The notes beneath the pieces are model-generated. The model saw nothing but the letters and a program-made list of their open reading frames with translations, was not told the DNA's origin and did no database searches. 9,896 nt of DNA, from contig CALVKK010000037.1 in assembly GCA_944332645.1 (NCBI GenBank), positions 1 to 9,896 on the forward strand, written 5' to 3'. A program made the translations under genes and the position numbers. Source of the stretch: an uncultured Bacilli bacterium. GTDB lineage: Bacteria; Bacillota_I; Bacilli_A; RF39; UBA660. Of this stretch, positions 5,253 to 9,896 are shown piece by piece. Each line of letters opens with the position of its first letter. Within the stretch, counting starts at the first letter, position 1.

Positions 5253-6851
5253 CTATTTTAAAACATATTCATAATTTCTATTACGAATTGTAAACACTAG
5301 TGAAATGGAAGAGGCATTTTCAACTTCTTTTAAAACTTCAATATAATATGTATTTGGTTGATTTGCTTTCTTACTTGTCACTTCTTTAAATTGAACATTT
5401 TGGACTTTTCTTTGACCATCAACTACATAATATAAATTACCAAAATATTCGATAAAATCGTATAAATCATATATATTATCAATATTAGTTTGTTTGGTTA
5501 GCGAACCAGTTATTCTCAATAATACTTTGTCATAATTGCTAGTAATACTAGGTTTTACATACTCATAAGAAGGATAACATTCATTGGAAATACAGAAGTT
5601 ATACTCAAGTTTATATGAACTATCGATGTCAAAAGATGTAATATTAATTTTGTAATCATTTAAAATGCTGTTTTCAAATGATAATTCTTCGTTTAATTTG
5701 GCAGTTTCTCTTGATGTGATACCGGTTAAGTCTTGATATTCAACCCTAACTTTTGTACTAGCAAAATTGCCGTTTTTATCAAGCGTGTTTTTATCGACAA
5801 AAGAGAAAATGATATCTTCATCGATTAATTCTTTAGGAATTTCATAAACCAAAACTTTGGTCTCGAACTCTTGACCAATGTTTTCGTTTTGATAAACTGT
5901 ACCAAAGTCAAAGAAACTGCTTTTATTTTTTGTGGTTGGAGTATAAACATAATTGTCGATCAATACTTTAGTGGTTGAAATATCCAAACCAAAGGTTCGA
6001 CTAGTGTTGTTTTTTATCTGTAATTTTAGCAAAAGATAGTAATAATCTTCGTCGATTACTTGCCTTTTATAATCTGTATTGACTAAGTAACTATCAGTCA
6101 AACTAACTGTAAAATTATTACCATAAAAATAAACATTTTGATCGATAATTTTATCGCCACTAAAGATCGATAAGACAATAACTAAAACAATCGAAACGAT
6201 AGCAACTATAAAGATCGAATTGAAAAATAAACGGTTTTCTTTATAGCTATATTTTAAATAACGAATCTTTTTTCTTAACGATCTTAATTTTTTGTTGGGA
6301 TCAAAATTTATTTGAACTTCGACCTCTTCACGATCCTCTTCATTTATTTCTAACTCTTTTAAATCGCTTTTAAAGTCGAATTTTTTGACATCAAATCCTG
6401 TCGCCCGAACTAAAATTATGACCAAACTAAATAATTGGGTCGCAAAAGCTAAAGTTATTAAATCACGAATTAACCTGATCGTTCGAACATCTACTAAGGT
6501 TGTATACAGTGTATTTAAAGTTCCTTTGGAAACTTGCGTGATAATTAAAACATATATATAGATAATGATAGTTATGATGTAAAAAAGATAAGGTTTTTTC
6601 TTATAAGCCATCACCACTAAAACAATCGTAGCAAAAAGGATAATTAGAATAGGAACAATTTGAAACAATGTAGGTAATAAAGGCGTAACTAAATCTTGAC
6701 CAGTGACATTTATCGTGGCTAAACTATATTCATTAAAAAAATCTAATAATAATTTTGTTCTATAAATTGCATAAAATACAAAAACAGCTAATACAAGGTG
6801 AATTAGCTTAAAGTGTTTAATAAAAAATGCATATGGTTTTCTTAGTATCAT
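5253..6851 (-). CDS. Multi-pass membrane protein with large outer domain, function unknown
   Basis: From ATG 6851 the protein has 532 residues. Helices lie at about 15-31, 62-83, 87-107 and 131-150. A charged linker at about 151-208 is first acidic (ELEINEEDREEVEVQ) and then strongly basic (KKLRSLRKKIRYLK). A fifth helix at about 209-230 leads into an outer domain of about 300 residues, rich in beta-strand patterns, Tyr, Asn and Thr. Its only cysteines, Cys420 and Cys425, could form a small disulfide loop. Part of the outer domain (about 245-350) resembles DUF4352/immunoglobulin-like surface domains in style, but I cannot name a family. An in-frame GTG at 6863 is rejected as start because GGGTGG lies just before ATG 6851. 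It has its own promoter (6879-6907) and sits directly before the Tad operon, which hints at a surface or envelope role linked to the pilus. Function unknown. Confidence 0.8.
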   Translation of the reverse strand: MILRKPYAFFIKHFKLIHLVLAVFVFYAIYRTKLLLDFFNEYSLATINVTGQDLVTPLLPTLFQIVPILIILFATIVLVVMAYKKKPYLFYIITIIIYIYVLIITQVSKGTLNTLYTTLVDVRTIRLIRDLITLAFATQLFSLVIILVRATGFDVKKFDFKSDLKELEINEEDREEVEVQINFDPNKKLRSLRKKIRYLKYSYKENRLFFNSIFIVAIVSIVLVIVLSIFSGDKIIDQNVYFYGNNFTVSLTDSYLVNTDYKRQVIDEDYYYLLLKLQIKNNTSRTFGLDISTTKVLIDNYVYTPTTKNKSSFFDFGTVYQNENIGQEFETKVLVYEIPKELIDEDIIFSFVDKNTLDKNGNFASTKVRVEYQDLTGITSRETAKLNEELSFENSILNDYKINITSFDIDSSYKLEYNFCISNECYPSYEYVKPSITSNYDKVLLRITGSLTKQTNIDNIYDLYDFIEYFGNLYYVVDGQRKVQNVQFKEVTSKKANQPNTYYIEVLKEVENASSISLVFTIRNRNYEYVLK

Positions 6852-6878
6852 ATTGCCACCCACTTATTTTATAAATAG

Positions 6879-6907
6879 ATTATACCTTATTATCAGTATT
6901 TTTACAA
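6879..6907 (-). promoter_or_regulatory. Promoter of the 532-residue membrane protein gene
   Basis: The minus strand has TTGTAA (-35, 6907-6902; four of six), a 17-bp spacer and a perfect TATAAT (-10, 6884-6879). The start would be near 6872, with a leader of about 20 nt that ends in the GGGTGG ribosome binding site before ATG 6851. The promoter begins 21 bases after the 3' end of the tRNA-Val gene, with no convincing terminator between them, so tRNA read-through is also possible. Confidence 0.72.
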
Positions 6908-6928
6908 TACCAAGTTAAAATTATTAAT

Positions 6929-7005
6929 TGGTGAGTGATATAGGACTTGAACCTATGACCTCTACGATGTCAACGTAACGCTCTAACCAACTGAGCTAAT
7001 CACTC
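6929..7005 (-). tRNA. tRNA-Val (anticodon GAC)
   Basis: A complete 77-nt cloverleaf reads on the minus strand. The acceptor stem is GAGTGAT/ATCACTC and the D arm GCTC...GAGC. The anticodon stem is TTACG/CGTAG (one G-T pair at its base) around loop TTGACAT, giving anticodon GAC. The variable loop is AGGTC and the T arm ATAGG-TTCAAGT-CCTAT. Discriminator A is followed by an encoded CCA (6931-6929). The GAC anticodon reads GTC and GTT. It follows tRNA-Gln by a single base, so both are surely one precursor. Confidence 0.95.
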
Positions 7006-7006
7006 A

Positions 7007-7081
7007 TGGCTGCCCTAATTAGATTCGAACTAATGAATAACGGAGTCAGAGTCCGCCGCCTTACCGCTTGGCTATAGGGCA
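7007..7081 (-). tRNA. tRNA-Gln (anticodon CTG)
   Basis: A complete 75-nt cloverleaf reads on the minus strand. The acceptor stem is TGCCCTA/TAGGGCA and the D arm GCC...GGC. The anticodon stem is GCGGA/TCCGT around loop CTCTGAC, giving anticodon CTG (reads CAG). The T arm is ATTAG-TTCGAAT-CTAAT. Discriminator G and an encoded CCA (7009-7007) follow; G73 is usual for tRNA-Gln. It begins 10 bases after the pflA stop codon. Confidence 0.95.
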
Positions 7082-7105
7082 ATGAAACAAATTATAATGT
7101 TTCAT
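7082..7105 (-). repeat. Inverted repeat around a -10-like box at the pflA/tRNA junction
   Basis: ATGAAAC (7082-7088) and GTTTCAT (7099-7105) are perfect 7-bp inverted arms around a 10-base AT-rich centre. The repeat spans the last codons and stop of pflA and touches the first base of tRNA-Gln. It could be an operator-like site or an RNA hairpin between the pfl message and the tRNAs. In so AT-rich a background a chance repeat cannot be excluded. Confidence 0.4.
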
Positions 7106-7119
7106 ATAACTTGTATAAT
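7091..7119 (-). promoter_or_regulatory. Candidate tRNA promoter inside the end of pflA
   Basis: A perfect TATAAT (7096-7091, minus strand) overlaps the pflA stop codon and ends nine bases before the mature 5' end of tRNA-Gln. Transcription would start about two bases before the tRNA. The -35 region at 17-bp spacing (ATTATA, 7119-7114) matches consensus at only three of six positions, so the call is weak. The alternative is that the tRNAs are processed from a pfl read-through transcript. Confidence 0.35.
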
Positions 7120-7793
7120 TTTTCACAATTTTCTTTATCCATTGGTTTAGTATCTTTCAAACGATAATCGATATTTAATTTTCTATACTTTGGAACACCA
7201 ATAGTAGTATACGGCAAAAATTCAACTTTTTCAATATCATATTTACTTAAAAATAATTTTAGTTTTTTTATATATTCTTCATTATCATTAATACCAGGTA
7301 TAATTACTTGTCTTATCCATACTCTTTTTTTAAATTTTTGACATAAATTTAAAAACTCAATTGATTCTTCAACATTTCGACCAGTCATAATTTTATATTT
7401 ATCATTTTCAATCGCTTTAATATCCATCATAACTAAATCGACATATTTTAAAACTTCTTCATTTTTAGTTCCACCAACGCCAGCTGTATCTAGACAAGTA
7501 TTTATTCCAAATTGTTGTAATTTTTTTAATATTTCTATCAAAAAATCACTTTGAAGAAGGGGTTCGCCTCCTGAAAAAGTTACCCCACCATCAGTTCCAA
7601 AATAATTTTTATACTTTAATATTCTTTTTAACAATTCATCAGAATTTATTTTTAATCCTTCTTTTTCTTTCCATGTTTCTGGATTATGACAAAATAAGCA
7701 TCTTAATTTACAACCTTGCATAAAGACAACAAATCTTATTCCAGGACCATCTACTAGTCCCATAGTTTCAATCGAATTAATATATCCTTCCAT
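7092..7793 (-). CDS. pflA: Pyruvate formate-lyase activating enzyme (radical SAM)
   Basis: This 233-residue cytoplasmic enzyme uses S-adenosylmethionine and a [4Fe-4S] cluster to make the glycyl radical on pyruvate formate-lyase. It opens with the family start IETMGLVDGPGIR (8-20). The cluster motif CxxxCxxC is C28, C32 and C35, followed by HNPETW. The radical-SAM GGE motif is TFSGGEPLLQ (72-81), with LDTAG (101-105), VMMDIKA (121-127) and RQVIIPGIND (161-170) further on. The length is close to the usual 240-250 residues. Its ATG shares one base with the pflB stop (TAATG). A ribosome binding site GAAGGTG (7798-7804) lies inside the pflB end, so the pair is translationally coupled. The TAA stop lies within the inverted repeat before the tRNAs. 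Confidence 0.96.
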   Translation of the reverse strand: MEGYINSIETMGLVDGPGIRFVVFMQGCKLRCLFCHNPETWKEKEGLKINSDELLKRILKYKNYFGTDGGVTFSGGEPLLQSDFLIEILKKLQQFGINTCLDTAGVGGTKNEEVLKYVDLVMMDIKAIENDKYKIMTGRNVEESIEFLNLCQKFKKRVWIRQVIIPGINDNEEYIKKLKLFLSKYDIEKVEFLPYTTIGVPKYRKLNIDYRLKDTKPMDKENCEKLYKLYETL

Positions 7794-9896
7794 TAAACAC
7801 CTTCATGGAATGTTCTACTGATAACTTCTAGTTGTTGTTCACGACTTAATCTATTAAAATGAACGGCATATCCTGATACTCTTATTGTTAAATTAGGATA
7901 ATCATCAGGATGTTCCATTGCATCTATTAATTGTTCTCTATTTAAAACATTAACATTTAAATGATGTGCACCTTGTTTAAAATAACCATCTAAAATATTT
8001 ACTAAATTTTTAATTCTTTCTTCCTCTTTGTGACCTAAAGCATTAGGAATAATAGAGAATGTATTAGATATACCATCTTGACATACATCTTTATAAGGTA
8101 TTTTAGCAACAGAATTTAATGAAGCCAAAGCCCCACTACTATCTCTTCCATGCATTGGATTAGCTCCTGGAGCAAAAGGAACGCCTTTTTTTTTATTTTC
8201 AGGAGTGGTACCTGTTTTCTTGCCATATACTACATTAGATGTAATAGTTAATACTGATAATGTATGTTTGGCATTTTTATATAATGGATGTTTTTCTAAT
8301 TCTCTAATAAATGTTTTGACAATGTCAACAGCAATACTATCTACACGATCATCATCATTACCATATTTAGGATAATCTCCTTCAATTTCAAAGTCAATAG
8401 CAATTCCTTCTTCATTTCTAATTGGTTTTACTTTAGCATATTTAATGGCTGATAAAGAATCAGTTGCTACCGATAAACCTGCCACGCCAAATGCCATTAA
8501 GTGTTCAACATTTGTGTCATGTAAAGCCATTTGAGATTTTTCATAAGCATATTTATCATGCATATAGTGAATTATATTCATTGCATCAACATAAGTTTGA
8601 GCAATTTTTTCTAACATTTTATAATATGCTTTTTTAGTTTTTTCATAATCTAACACTTCATCAGTTATTTTATCCATGCCATAAACTACTAATTTGCCAC
8701 TTATTTCATCATAACCACCATTAATAGCGTATAATAATGATTTAGCTAAATTACATCTTGCTCCAAAGAATTGCATTTGTTTTCCAACTTTCATAGCTGA
8801 TACACAGCATGCAATAGCATAATCATCCCCATATATTGGTCGCATTACATCATCGTTTTCATATTGAATAGCATCAGTTAAAATAGATATTTTAGCACAA
8901 TATTTTTTAAAACTTTCTGGCAAATTATTTGACCACAAAACTGTTAAATTTGGTTCTGGAGAAGGGCCTAAATTAATTAAAGTGTGTAAATATCTAAAAC
9001 TATTTTTAGTAACTAGACTTTTACCAGTTAAAGTCATACCACCTAGTGATTCAGTTACCCATGTAGGATCTCCAGCAAATAATTCATTATATTCTGGTGT
9101 TCTTAGGTGACGCGCAATTCTTAATTTAATTATAAATTGGTCAATTATTTCTTGCGCTTCTTGTTCAGTTATTAAATTGTTTTCTAAATCTCTTTCGATA
9201 TAGATATCCAAAAATGTGGAAGTTCTCCCCAAACTCATGGCAGCACCGTTATTTTCTTTGATAGCCGCCAGATAACCGAAATATAACCATTGTGTAGCTT
9301 CTTTAGCGTTACAAGCCGGTTTAGAAATATCAAAGCCATATTTTAAAGCCATGCTTTTTATTTCGTTTAAAGCTTTAATTTGTTCACTAACTTCTTCTCT
9401 TAATCTAATTGTTTCTTCATTAATTGTTGTAATGTTTTTTAAATCTTTTTGTTTTTCTTCGATTAAATAATCAATACCATATAAAGCAATTCTCCTATAG
9501 TCACCAATTATTCTTCCTCTGCCATAAGCATCAGGAAGGCCCGTTAATAATCCTGCACTTCTTGCTCTTCTAATTTCGTCAGTATAAGCATCAAATACAC
9601 CATCATTATGTGATTTTCGATATTCTTTAAAATGTCTATTAACTGTTTCATCTAAAGTGTAACCATAGGCTTCTAAAGATTTATGAGCCATTCTAATACC
9701 ACCATATAAATTAACAATTCTTTTTAATGGCTTATCAGTTTGTAAACCTACAATAACTTCATTTTCTTTATCTATATATCCAGGGGCAAAATTATCTATT
9801 CCAGAGATTATTTTTGTTTCAACATCTAAAACACCTTTTTTTACTTCTTCTTTAGTTAATTCGGTAACTTTATCTAGTAATTTTTTAGTTTTATCT
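7793..9896 (-). CDS. pflB: Pyruvate formate-lyase (5' end outside the window)
   Basis: The reading frame continues without a stop from 7793 to the right edge, giving 700 visible residues. The ATG at 9691 is internal: upstream codons at 9692-9895 encode typical PFL sequence (GYIDKENEVIVGLQTDKPLK, then YGGIR). About 45 residues are missing compared with the usual 740-760. The enzyme converts pyruvate and CoA to acetyl-CoA and formate in fermentation, by a glycyl radical. The catalytic Cys-Cys pair is at codons 8807-8809 and 8804-8806 (AIACCVSAM). The glycyl-radical site is RVSGYAVHF, with Gly at 7871-7873 and 26 residues from the C-terminus including it. GLPDAYGRGRIIGDYRR (visible codons from 9544 down) is another family hallmark. 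The two active sites and the partner pflA make this true PFL rather than a glycerol dehydratase or choline lyase homologue. Confidence 0.97.
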   Translation of the reverse strand, partial: DKTKKLLDKVTELTKEEVKKGVLDVETKIISGIDNFAPGYIDKENEVIVGLQTDKPLKRIVNLYGGIRMAHKSLEAYGYTLDETVNRHFKEYRKSHNDGVFDAYTDEIRRARSAGLLTGLPDAYGRGRIIGDYRRIALYGIDYLIEEKQKDLKNITTINEETIRLREEVSEQIKALNEIKSMALKYGFDISKPACNAKEATQWLYFGYLAAIKENNGAAMSLGRTSTFLDIYIERDLENNLITEQEAQEIIDQFIIKLRIARHLRTPEYNELFAGDPTWVTESLGGMTLTGKSLVTKNSFRYLHTLINLGPSPEPNLTVLWSNNLPESFKKYCAKISILTDAIQYENDDVMRPIYGDDYAIACCVSAMKVGKQMQFFGARCNLAKSLLYAINGGYDEISGKLVVYGMDKITDEVLDYEKTKKAYYKMLEKIAQTYVDAMNIIHYMHDKYAYEKSQMALHDTNVEHLMAFGVAGLSVATDSLSAIKYAKVKPIRNEEGIAIDFEIEGDYPKYGNDDDRVDSIAVDIVKTFIRELEKHPLYKNAKHTLSVLTITSNVVYGKKTGTTPENKKKGVPFAPGANPMHGRDSSGALASLNSVAKIPYKDVCQDGISNTFSIIPNALGHKEEERIKNLVNILDGYFKQGAHHLNVNVLNREQLIDAMEHPDDYPNLTIRVSGYAVHFNRLSREQQLEVISRTFHEGV

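Noticed and set aside
6861..6863. GTG as the start of the 532-residue membrane protein
   Set aside because: GGGTGG before the ATG at 6851 is a proper ribosome binding site for the ATG and itself spans the GTG-start codons.
6908..6928. Terminator after the tRNA genes
   Set aside because: The 21 bases between tRNA-Val and the next promoter are AT-rich but hold no stable hairpin followed by a T-run.
9689..9691. ATG as the true start of pyruvate formate-lyase
   Set aside because: The frame stays open for 68 more codons to the window edge and encodes conserved family sequence, so this Met is internal.
1..9896. UGA read as tryptophan (code 4), as in mycoplasmas; none of the nine visible stop codons at gene ends is TGA
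   Set aside because: All 15 or so Trp codons in the called proteins are TGG and the genes are full length without TGA read-through. The lack of TGA stops in so few genes is easily explained by AT bias.
1..9896. CRISPR array, insertion sequence or attachment site
   Set aside because: No regularly spaced repeats, transposase or integrase genes, or terminal inverted repeats were seen. The tRNA genes are intact with no duplicated 3' ends.

Overview
The window looks like a low-G+C (about one third G+C by eye), monoderm fermentative bacterium of the Bacillota/Mycoplasmatota side, perhaps one of the gut lineages around RF39 or Izemoplasma. That placement is inference. It rests on the AT-rich coding style, strong AGGAGG-type ribosome binding sites, a Tad apparatus with no secretin in view, and pyruvate formate-lyase. 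The code looks standard: all 15 or so Trp codons in the called proteins are TGG. Every gene lies on the minus strand, so transcription runs from high to low coordinates.

Right part (9896 to 7092): pflB, cut by the right window edge at its 5' end, overlaps pflA by one base. Together they encode pyruvate formate-lyase and its radical-SAM activase, for anaerobic cleavage of pyruvate plus CoA to acetyl-CoA and formate. Ten bases after pflA come two tRNA genes one base apart, tRNA-Gln(CUG) and tRNA-Val(GAC), both with encoded CCA. A TATAAT overlaps the pflA stop codon and lies between the arms of a perfect 7-bp inverted repeat.

Middle (6907 to 5253): a good sigma-A-type promoter drives a 532-residue membrane protein of unknown function, with five membrane helices, a charged cytoplasmic linker and a large beta-rich outer domain.

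Left part (5249 to 163): a near-consensus promoter with a leader of only about 14 nt opens a compact operon. Its order is a secreted membrane-anchored Cys-containing protein, a small TadE/pseudopilin-like protein, CpaB, the TadA/CpaF ATPase, TadB, TadC, then a small atypical pilin-like protein. The pilin also has its own extended -10 promoter and ends in an intrinsic terminator whose stem starts at the stop codon. This is a Tad (tight adherence, type IVb-like) pilus locus. TadA would power pilin extraction, TadB and TadC would form the membrane platform, CpaB and the anchored proteins would act outside the membrane, and the 75-residue protein would be the fibre subunit. No prepilin peptidase, TadZ or secretin is in the window.

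Extreme left (147 to 1): a separate promoter with a 17-bp spacer and the first 30 codons of another small membrane protein, probably a further pilus component. No stretch over 300 bases lacks a gene.
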